DNA of 15,413 bases from Anaerolineales bacterium (GTDB taxonomy: Bacteria > Chloroflexota > Anaerolineae > Anaerolineales > DRMV01). Where the stretch lies: NCBI GenBank assembly GCA_015494815.1, contig WGAK01000173.1:1-15413 (forward strand), in the 5' to 3' direction. A program made the translations under genes and the position numbers. Positions 7,053 to 14,571 of the stretch are shown here, in pieces; the first letter of the stretch is position 1; each line of letters starts with the position of its first letter. The notes beneath the pieces are model-generated. The model made no database searches. It saw only the letters and a list, made by a program, of their open reading frames with translations, and had not been told where the DNA came from.

Positions 7053-7131
7053 GCAATCTATTTATAACCCGCGTCTGGGGCTCAGGTTACGGTCTGGTTC
7101 GCATTTCCGTCCGTCCTCGTAAGGAGGTGCA

Positions 7132-9030
7132 ATGAGGATTTGCACGGCTCCTCCCGGCAGCGGTGAGGGCAGTCTGGGATATACCCTGCCCGACTTGCTG
7201 GACGAAGCCTGCCAGCGGAATCCCAACCCCAAAGCGCTCAATGTGCAGCGCGACGGCCAGTGGATAACCTACAGCACGCGCGCCTTTCGCGAAGACGCGG
7301 AGGCCATCGCCGCGGGGCTGCGCGCCCTGGGCCTGGCCACCGAAGACCGCGTCGCGCTGTTCATGTACAGCGACCCCGACTTCGTGCGGGTGGACATGGG
7401 TGCGCTCACCGCCCACCTGGTGGATGTCCCCCTCTACCTGACCTACGCGCCCGACCTGCTGGTGTATGTGATGAACCACGCGGAGGCTCGGGCGCTGTTC
7501 GTTTCGGACGGCGACCTGCTGCGCAAGATTTGCCCGCTGCTGCCCCAAATGCACTTCTTGCAAACCCTGATTATCGCCCATCCGCCGGAGGACTGGGCCG
7601 AACGGCAGCGCCACATCCCCCAGGGCGTGCGCACCATGACTTTGGCCGACCTCATGGCCCAGGGCCGCGAGGCGCTGGAGCAGGACCCCGGGCTCATCGC
7701 GCGGCTCAAGCGCGGCATCGCGCCCGACGACCTGGCCACCATCATCTACACCTCGGGCACCACGGGCCTGCCCAAGGGCGTGATGCTCAGCCACCAAAAC
7801 CTGTCGTTCAATGTGAAAGCCGCGTTTGGCGCGATGCGCCGCTGGTTCGACGGCCCCAACGAGACCATCATCTCCTTCTTGCCCCTCACCCATGTGTTCG
7901 GCCGCATGATGCAATACGGCTACATGAACCTGGGCGCCGCGGTGTACTTCGTGCCCCCGCGCGAACTGGTGGACAACCTGCCCGTGGTGCGGCCCACCAT
8001 GTTCGCGACGGTGCCCCGGGTGCTGGAGCGCATCTACGAGGGCATCTTGCGCAAGGCCGAAGAGATGCACGGCCCCAAAGCGACCCTGTTGCGGCGGGCC
8101 ATTGCCCTGGCCCGCCGCTATCGGGTGGGCCAGCCCCTGCGCGGCAAGGACGCGCTGGAGCACAAACTGCTGGACCGCCTGGTCTACAGCAAGTGGCGCG
8201 CGGTGCTGGGCGGTCGCCTGAAGTACGCCATCTCGGGCGGCGCGGCCCTGCGGCCCGACCTGGCCCATTTCTTCGCGGCCGCGGGCATCATCATCCTCGA
8301 GGGCTATGGCCTGACCGAGACCAGCCCGGTCATCGCGGTCAACCGCTACGATTCGTTCCGGCCGGGCACCGTGGGGCCGCCCATCCCCGGCGTGGAAGTC
8401 GCCATCGCGGAGGACGGCGAAATCCTTACCCGGGGCCCCCATGTGATGAAGGGCTACTTCAAGAACCCCGCGGCCACCCGGGAAGTCATCGAGCCCGACG
8501 GGTGGTTCCACACCGGCGACATTGGCGCGCTGGACGACGATTGCTACCTGCGCATCACGGACCGCAAGAAGTACCTGTTCAAACTCTCCACGGGCAAGTA
8601 TGTCACGCCTCAGCCCATCGAAGACGCGCTGCGCGCCGCGCCCCTGGTGGACCAGGCCGTGGTGGTGGGCGTGGGACGCAAATTCGCGGCCGCGCTGGTC
8701 TTCCCCAACCCGGACGCGCTGCGGGCCTACGCGGCGCAAAAGGGCCTGCCCGCGGACCGGCCCTGGCAGGAACTGCTGCGCGAGCCCCTGGTGGTGCAGG
8801 CCTTCCAGGACATCCTGACCCAGGTCAACGCGTCCCTGCCGCGCTGGAGCCGGGTGCGCCGCATCGCCCTGCTGCCCCACGAATTGACCGTGGACAACGA
8901 AATGCTGACGCCCACCCTGAAGGTGCGCCGCGCCAAAGTGCGGGAAGCCTACCGGGAGGCCCTGGAAGCCCTCTATCGCACCCCGCCCCCCGAGGGGCCG
9001 TGGGTCATCGTGGATATCGAAGCCGATTGA
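7132..9030 (+). CDS. Long-chain fatty acid-CoA ligase (AMP-forming, FAA1-like)
   Basis: It activates fatty acids to acyl-CoA through an acyl-adenylate, the entry step of beta-oxidation. Adenylate-forming motifs appear in order over 632 residues: the P-loop YTSGTTGLPKG (about residues 206-216), GYGLTETSP (about 391), GWFHTGDIG (about 457), DRKKYLFKLSTGKYVTP (about 477) and the C-terminal TPTLKVRR with the candidate catalytic lysine (about 593). The DRKK-LSTGKYV form and overall length fit the long-chain FAA1-like group rather than short-chain acetyl-CoA synthetases. The start has AAGGAGG (7121-7127) 4 nt upstream, slightly close but strong. It is the first gene of a cluster; the next gene follows after 54 bp with its own RBS. 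Confidence 0.95.
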   Translation: MRICTAPPGSGEGSLGYTLPDLLDEACQRNPNPKALNVQRDGQWITYSTRAFREDAEAIAAGLRALGLATEDRVALFMYSDPDFVRVDMGALTAHLVDVPLYLTYAPDLLVYVMNHAEARALFVSDGDLLRKICPLLPQMHFLQTLIIAHPPEDWAERQRHIPQGVRTMTLADLMAQGREALEQDPGLIARLKRGIAPDDLATIIYTSGTTGLPKGVMLSHQNLSFNVKAAFGAMRRWFDGPNETIISFLPLTHVFGRMMQYGYMNLGAAVYFVPPRELVDNLPVVRPTMFATVPRVLERIYEGILRKAEEMHGPKATLLRRAIALARRYRVGQPLRGKDALEHKLLDRLVYSKWRAVLGGRLKYAISGGAALRPDLAHFFAAAGIIILEGYGLTETSPVIAVNRYDSFRPGTVGPPIPGVEVAIAEDGEILTRGPHVMKGYFKNPAATREVIEPDGWFHTGDIGALDDDCYLRITDRKKYLFKLSTGKYVTPQPIEDALRAAPLVDQAVVVGVGRKFAAALVFPNPDALRAYAAQKGLPADRPWQELLREPLVVQAFQDILTQVNASLPRWSRVRRIALLPHELTVDNEMLTPTLKVRRAKVREAYREALEALYRTPPPEGPWVIVDIEAD

Positions 9031-9084
9031 CGGCGCACGCGCGCCCGCAATGTCGAAGTCGAACTCTCGCCAAAGGAGTGCCTT

Positions 9085-11436
9085 ATGCCCAACTTCAAAC
9101 CCTTCCGTCGTGTGGCCGTCTTAGGCGCTGGCGTCATGGGGTCGCAAATTGCGGCTCTGCTGGCCAGCGTGGGCGTGCAAGTGGACCTGCTGGACATTCC
9201 GGCCGAGGGCGCCAACAAAAACGCCATCGTCGAGGCCGCATTCAAGCGCCTGAAGAAGATGAAGCCCGGGCCGTTCTACACGGCCAGGGCCGCGCGCCGC
9301 ATCCGCCTGGGCAACTTCGAGGAGCACTGGGACCGGCTGCGGGAGGCCGACTGGATTATCGAGGCCGTCATCGAGCGCCTGGACATCAAGCGCGACCTGA
9401 TGGCCCGGGTGGAGAAAGTGGCCCGCCGCGACGCCATCATCTCCACCAACACCAGCGGCCTGCCCATCCACCAAATCGTGGAAGGCCGGCGGTTGCCCTT
9501 CCGCCGGCGTTTCCTGGGCACGCATTTCTTCAACCCGCCCCGCTACCTCAAACTGTTGGAACTCATCCCGACCAAGGACACCCGGCAGGATGTGCTGGAC
9601 CGCATGGCCTGGTATGGGCGGATGGTGTTGGGCAAAGGCATCGTGATCGCCAAGGATACGCCCAACTTCATCGCCAACCGGGTGGGCACCTACGCGCTCA
9701 TGCAGGCCGTGCAGGCCGCGCTGCAGGGCGAATACACCATCCAGGAAATTGACCTGCTGACGGGCAAACTCATCGGCCGGCCCAAGAGCGCCACCTTCCG
9801 CACCGCGGACCTGGTGGGGCTGGACACGCTGCTGCATGTGCTGCGCAACCTGTACGAGAACATCCCCGACGACGAGAGCCGGGAGATGTTCCGCCCGCCC
9901 GAAGTGCTGGAGCGCATGGTCGAAAAGGGCCTGCTGGGCGACAAGGTCAAGGCCGGGTTCTACAAGAAGGTGAACGGCCAGATTTGGAGCCTGAACTTCG
10001 AGACCCTGGAATACGAACCGCCGCGCGAGCCCGACCTGCCCGGGCTGGATCAATACAAGAAGATTCGCGATTTGGGCGAGCGCCTGCGGGCCCTGTACGC
10101 GGACCAGGGCCGCATCGGCGCCTTCCTGCGGCGTCACTTCCAGGCCGCGATGGCCTACAGCGCCCGCCGCATTCCCGAAATCACCGAGCGGCCCGCGGAT
10201 GTGGACCGGGCCATGCGCTGGGGCTTTGGCTGGACCTACGGGCCCTTCCAGACCTGGGACGCGTTGGGCTATGAGCAGGTGCTGGCCGACCTGAAGGCCG
10301 CGGGCGAGCCGCTGCCTGCGTGGGTCGAAACCGAGATGGCCGCGCACCAGGCCAGGTCCTTCTATGTGGGCTTCGGCCCCGACCAAAAGTCCTATGTGGT
10401 GGGCCAGGGCTATCAGGACGACGCGCCCCCCGCGGACGAACTGCCGCTGGCCTACTTCTTGCAGCAGAAGGAGCGCCACATCTGGCACAACGCGGAGGTG
10501 ACCCTGGTGGATTTGGGCGACGGCGTGGCCCTGGCCGAGTTCCACTCCAAGGGCAACACCCTGGGCCGCACCGTGCTCGAGGGGCTGCACAAGGCCCTGG
10601 ACATCGTGGGCGAGGGCGACTTCCGCGGGCTGGTCATCGCCAACGACGGCGACAACTTCAGCAACGGCGCCAACCTGCTGGAGGTCATCAACGCGCTGAG
10701 CAACCTGCACGAGGTGGTGCGGGAGTTCCAGCAGACCATGCAGCGCATCCGCTACTTCCACAAGCCCGTGGTGGTGGCGGTGCACGGTCGGGTGCTGGGC
10801 GGCGGCGTGGAGTTGATGATGGCCTCGCCGCACCCCGTGGCCGCGGCCGAGAGTTACATTGGCCTGGTGGAAGTGGGCGTGGGGCTCATCCCCGCGGGCA
10901 CGGGCACCACCCGCATGGTGACCTGGGCCGCGGAGGCCGCGGCCAACGAGCGCCCGTCCGAGGTGCTGCCCTTCCTGGCCAAGGCTTTCGAGCAAATCGC
11001 CATGGCCAAGGTGGCCCTGAGCGCGGTCGAGGCCAAGGAATTCGGCTACCTGCCGCCCCAGGCGCGCATCGTGGTCCACGCGGACCGGCGCATTTTCGTG
11101 GCCAAACAAGAGGTCATTCGGCTCTACGAAGAGGGCTACACGCCCCCGGCGTACAAGAACGCCATCTATGTGCTGGGCCCCGACGCGCGGGCCGCGTTCG
11201 CGTCCATGGCCTACAACCTGCGCGAGGGCCGCTTCATCACCGAGTATGAGGAATACCTGGCCAATCGCCTGGCCTTTGCCATGACCGGCGGCGACCTGGT
11301 GACCGGGCCGTCGTATCTCACCGAAGACCAACTGCTGGACCTGGAGCGGGAAGTCTTCGTGGAACTGGCCCACCAGGAAAAGACGCGCGAGCGCATGTGG
11401 CACATCCTCAAGCACCGCAAGCCCCTGCGCAACTGA
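9085..11436 (+). CDS. fadN: 3-hydroxyacyl-CoA dehydrogenase / enoyl-CoA hydratase fusion (FadN-like)
   Basis: It carries out steps two and three of beta-oxidation: hydration of trans-2-enoyl-CoA and NAD-dependent oxidation of L-3-hydroxyacyl-CoA. The 783 residues are in FadN order, dehydrogenase first and hydratase last, the reverse of E. coli FadB. The Rossmann motif GAGVMG is at residues 14-19, NTSGLP and THFFNPP (about 146) carry the dehydrogenase active-site His region, and KDTPNFIANRVG follows. A crotonase domain occupies about residues 470-700. Both catalytic glutamates of rat enoyl-CoA hydratase appear retained: Glu576 in GGGVELMM and Glu596 in GLVEVGVGLIPAG, with the correct 20-residue spacing. 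AAAGGAG lies 6 nt before the ATG. The thiolase gene follows after 47 bp. Confidence 0.95.
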   Translation: MPNFKPFRRVAVLGAGVMGSQIAALLASVGVQVDLLDIPAEGANKNAIVEAAFKRLKKMKPGPFYTARAARRIRLGNFEEHWDRLREADWIIEAVIERLDIKRDLMARVEKVARRDAIISTNTSGLPIHQIVEGRRLPFRRRFLGTHFFNPPRYLKLLELIPTKDTRQDVLDRMAWYGRMVLGKGIVIAKDTPNFIANRVGTYALMQAVQAALQGEYTIQEIDLLTGKLIGRPKSATFRTADLVGLDTLLHVLRNLYENIPDDESREMFRPPEVLERMVEKGLLGDKVKAGFYKKVNGQIWSLNFETLEYEPPREPDLPGLDQYKKIRDLGERLRALYADQGRIGAFLRRHFQAAMAYSARRIPEITERPADVDRAMRWGFGWTYGPFQTWDALGYEQVLADLKAAGEPLPAWVETEMAAHQARSFYVGFGPDQKSYVVGQGYQDDAPPADELPLAYFLQQKERHIWHNAEVTLVDLGDGVALAEFHSKGNTLGRTVLEGLHKALDIVGEGDFRGLVIANDGDNFSNGANLLEVINALSNLHEVVREFQQTMQRIRYFHKPVVVAVHGRVLGGGVELMMASPHPVAAAESYIGLVEVGVGLIPAGTGTTRMVTWAAEAAANERPSEVLPFLAKAFEQIAMAKVALSAVEAKEFGYLPPQARIVVHADRRIFVAKQEVIRLYEEGYTPPAYKNAIYVLGPDARAAFASMAYNLREGRFITEYEEYLANRLAFAMTGGDLVTGPSYLTEDQLLDLEREVFVELAHQEKTRERMWHILKHRKPLRN

Positions 11437-11483
11437 CGCGCCGCTGGGCCCCGAGAGCACTTACCTGACCGATGGAGGCAACC

Positions 11484-12674
<1,191 letters not shown>

Positions 12675-12681
12675 GCCGCAC

Positions 12682-12716
12682 GGGGGCGCGGTGCGGCACC
12701 CGCTGCGCCCGCCCCC
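12682..12716 (+). other. Imperfect GC-rich hairpin after the thiolase gene
   Basis: GGGGGCG (12682-12688) is complementary to CGCCCCC (12710-12716), with further partly complementary GC-rich sequence between them. It starts 7 nt after the thiolase stop and is followed by a C/A-rich stretch, not a T-tract. It may lower read-through into the last gene or protect the upstream mRNA 3' end. Confidence 0.3.
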
Positions 12717-12730
12717 TCAACCCCAACCGC

Positions 12731-12800
12731 TAACTACCAACTACCAACCACCAACCACCAACCACTAACCACTAACCACCAACTACCAACTTCTAACCCC
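12731..12800 (+). repeat. Tandem heptad array, ten copies of YAACYAC
   Basis: Ten contiguous 7-bp units follow the consensus (C/T)AAC(C/T)AC; the last two diverge (CAACTTC, TAACCCC). Units 3-5 are identical CAACCAC and units 6-7 identical TAACCAC, which suggests slippage or local duplication. From 12731 to 12810 the plus strand contains no G, in a region that is otherwise very GC-rich. The minus strand reads GG runs spaced by one or two bases and could form two-layer G-quadruplexes. The array ends 22 bp before the next start codon and would form an unstructured leader in the mRNA. Confidence 0.9.
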
Positions 12801-12822
12801 AACCACCCTTCGGAGGTCCCCC

Positions 12823-13956
12823 ATGATTGATTTCGAACTCACCACCGACATGCGAATGCTCAAAGACCTGGCCCACGAATTCGCGGAGAAAGAGGTCAAG
12901 CCCGTGGCCGAGCACTACGACCAGACGGGCGAATTCCCCTGGCCCATCATCGAGAAGGCCATTGACTACGGCTTGTTCAGCCCCAATGTGCCCGAAGAAT
13001 ACGGCGGCCCGGGCATGAGCCTGCTGGAGGAAGTCATCCTGGCCGAGGAACTGGGCTGGGCCTGCACGGGCATCGGCACGGCCCTGGGCGTGAATTCCCT
13101 GGCCGCCACGCCCATCATCCTCTACGGCAACGAGGAGCAAAAGAAGAAGTACCTGGGCCGCATGGCCGAGGGCGCGCTGGCCGCGTACGCGCTCACCGAG
13201 CCCGACGCGGGGTCCGATGTGGCGGCCATCCGCACCACCGCGGAAAAGAAGGGCGATGTGTACATCCTCAACGGCACCAAGATGTGGATTAGCAACGCGC
13301 CCGTGGCCGAGTTCTTCGTGGTCTTCGCCCGCACCGACCAGGACCGCTACGGCGGCATCTCCGCGTTCATCGTGGAGAAAGAGTGGGGCGTGAAGGTGGG
13401 GCAGCCCATCCCCAAGATGGGGCAAAAGGCCTCGCCCGCGTCCGAGGTGGTGCTGGAGAATGTGGAAGTGCCCGCGGAGAACCTGCTGGGGCCTGAGGGC
13501 ATGGGCTTCCTCATCGCCATGCAGGTCTTCGACTCGTCGCGGGTGGTGGTTTCGGCCAGCGCGGTGGGGCTGGCCCGCCGGGCCTTCGAAGAGGCGCTGG
13601 CCTACGCCAAAGAGCGGCACGCCTTTGGCAAGCCCATCCTGCACCATCAGGCCATCGGCTTCAAACTGGCCGACATGTCCATGAAAATCGACGCGGCCCG
13701 GCTGCTGGTGTGGAAGGCCGCCTGGCTGCGGGAGAAGGGCAAGCGCAACTCGCTGGAAGCCGCGCACGCCAAGGCCTTTGCCGCGGACATGGCCATGTGG
13801 GTGACCACCGAGGCCGTGCAAATCTTCGGCGGCTACGGCTACAGCAAAGAGTACCCCGTCGAGAAACTCATGCGCGACGCCAAGTTGTTCCAGATTTACG
13901 AAGGCACCAGCGAGATTCAGCGCTACATCATCGCCCGCGAACTGGGTCGCGATTGA
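12823..13956 (+). CDS. Acyl-CoA dehydrogenase (FAD-dependent)
   Basis: It oxidises acyl-CoA to trans-2-enoyl-CoA, the first beta-oxidation step, passing electrons to an electron-transfer flavoprotein. Its 377 residues match the short ETF-linked class rather than the long E. coli FadE. Signatures include YALTEPDAGSDVAAI and the WISNA segment of the FAD site, FGKPILHHQAIGFKLADM, and the C-terminal FGGYGYSKEYPVEKLMRDAK. The candidate catalytic base is Glu360 in QIYEGTSEIQR. GGAGG (12812-12816) lies 6 nt before the ATG. It is the last gene of the cluster; no etfA/etfB gene is visible in the window, so electrons must go to an ETF encoded elsewhere. Confidence 0.96.
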   Translation: MIDFELTTDMRMLKDLAHEFAEKEVKPVAEHYDQTGEFPWPIIEKAIDYGLFSPNVPEEYGGPGMSLLEEVILAEELGWACTGIGTALGVNSLAATPIILYGNEEQKKKYLGRMAEGALAAYALTEPDAGSDVAAIRTTAEKKGDVYILNGTKMWISNAPVAEFFVVFARTDQDRYGGISAFIVEKEWGVKVGQPIPKMGQKASPASEVVLENVEVPAENLLGPEGMGFLIAMQVFDSSRVVVSASAVGLARRAFEEALAYAKERHAFGKPILHHQAIGFKLADMSMKIDAARLLVWKAAWLREKGKRNSLEAAHAKAFAADMAMWVTTEAVQIFGGYGYSKEYPVEKLMRDAKLFQIYEGTSEIQRYIIARELGRD

Positions 13957-13975
13957 CCACCTTCTTTTGGGACGC

Positions 13976-14014
13976 GGAGGCGCGGCACCGCCGGAGCAGG
14001 AGCGCCGCGCCTCC
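13976..14014 (+). terminator. 11-bp perfect hairpin 20 bp after the acyl-CoA dehydrogenase stop
   Basis: GGAGGCGCGGC (13976-13986) and GCCGCGCCTCC (14004-14014) pair perfectly around a 17-nt loop. The following bases are C/A-rich rather than T-rich, so it is not a textbook intrinsic terminator. Its place at the end of the beta-oxidation cluster makes transcription end or mRNA 3' protection the likely role. Confidence 0.5.
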
Positions 14015-14027
14015 CCACACCGTCCGG

Positions 14028-14064
14028 ACGCGTTGGGCCCCGCCATGCGCGGGGCCTGACGCGT
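14028..14064 (+). terminator. 16-bp hairpin, second of a tandem pair
   Basis: Bases 14028-14043 pair with 14049-14064 around the 5-nt loop catgc: 14 Watson-Crick pairs and two G-U wobbles in RNA. It lies 13 bp after the previous hairpin. No T-tract follows. The small-then-large hairpin order resembles the arrangement after lysY (2230-2288), so it may be this genome's usual gene-end structure. Confidence 0.5.
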
Positions 14065-14188
14065 GGTCTGGGCCACGCGGGCGCTCCTCCGCGAGCGAAG
14101 GGGGTGGGAAAGAGCGGACGACAGCGCCCGCGGACTTCCGATTTGCGCGTTCGAGGCTTGAAAATCTTCGGTTTTGTTTGGGAAGATG
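14065..14188. other. Non-coding spacer upstream of the 14189 promoter
   Basis: Together with the neighbouring hairpins, promoter and RNA it makes up the 615 bp between 13957 and 14571 that has no convincing protein gene. Base composition falls from GC-rich to mixed at about 14150-14180. ATCTTC (14164-14169) and GAAGAT (14182-14187) form a 6-bp inverted repeat immediately before the -35 box, a possible protein site. I see nothing else here. Confidence 0.4.
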
Positions 14189-14217
14189 TTGACATGGGCG
14201 TTGAAGCGGTTTATACT
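14189..14217 (+). promoter_or_regulatory. Near-consensus sigma-70 promoter for the structured RNA and downstream gene
   Basis: TTGACA (14189-14194), a 17-nt spacer and TATACT (14212-14217) give a perfect -35, the ideal spacing and a one-mismatch -10. It is the best promoter in the window. Transcription should start near 14224, about 95-115 nt before the RNA scaffold and about 350 nt before the GTG of the next gene. Confidence 0.8.
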
Positions 14218-14318
14218 GGGCGCAGAGCGCTCGCGGCTATCAAGCGCGACAAAGTGGGTTGAGGCATCCGCAGATAGGGGCATACTTCGCATAGGGAGTG
14301 GGAGGGGCGTAGATTTTC

Positions 14319-14515
14319 GGGCATGGAGGATACACACGGATGCGGGCTCGCAGCCCAGCCGGAAGTCCACCGGGCGGCCAAGTAACCAGACGGAATAGCG
14401 GGGAGCAAGTCCCCGTCCCCATAGGCGAAGCGGGCCTGCCCAGAACTCCAGCCCCGGCGGCATCCCCGGTGGAAGGGTCAGATATCCCAAGGATACCACC
14501 GCCACGCCTCTCTCG
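14319..14515 (+). ncRNA. Probable HEARO/omegaRNA (IscB guide-RNA scaffold), orphan
   Basis: A run of non-coding sequence folds into several hairpins: TGCG-GGCT-CGCA (14341-14352), CCGG/CCGG (14359-14362, 14370-14373), CGGGGA/TCCCCG (14399-14404, 14410-14415), GGTGG/CCACC (14468-14472, 14496-14500) enclosing TATCC/GGATA (14483-14487, 14491-14495), and an outer GGC/GCC pair (14456-14458, 14501-14503). Compared from memory with the OgeuIscB omegaRNA, three blocks agree in order: a GGCC-AA-ACC-GACG-A block (14376-14394), a G-rich hairpin followed directly by GTCCCC (14399-14420), and TCAGATA...CCTCTCT (14478-14513). HEARO RNAs guide the IscB nuclease and normally lie just 5' of iscB. No iscB follows here. 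Ends are approximate; a guide would be the bases just 5' of the scaffold. Another structured RNA class cannot be excluded. Confidence 0.6.
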
Positions 14516-14571
14516 TTACATTATCGTTGGGCGTATAAAGAATCAACAGGTAGCGTTTTAGGAGAGATAGA

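Noticed and set aside
9121..11460. Very long minus-strand open frame (779 codons) opposite the FadN-like gene, and similar ones at 7087-8880 and 12793-14505
   Set aside because: The high GC of third codon positions removes stop codons from the antisense frames. The translations are low-complexity Gly/His/Gln/Val-rich with no domain, and the plus-strand genes have clear families.
12731..12800. CRISPR-like array
   Set aside because: The units are 7 bp and contiguous with no spacers, so this is a simple tandem repeat.
14211..14408. Short ORFs on both strands across the structured RNA
   Set aside because: They have no ribosome binding site, show no homology pattern and overlap the hairpins; the base pattern fits a structured RNA rather than codons.
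14358..14415. RNase P RNA, because GGAAGTCCACCGGGC and a following GTAAC recall its conserved 5' region
   Set aside because: Only about 200 nt remain before the next gene and the other conserved RNase P blocks, such as the GGTAAGAG region and the 3' ACAGA-type block, are absent. The order of blocks fits an omegaRNA better.
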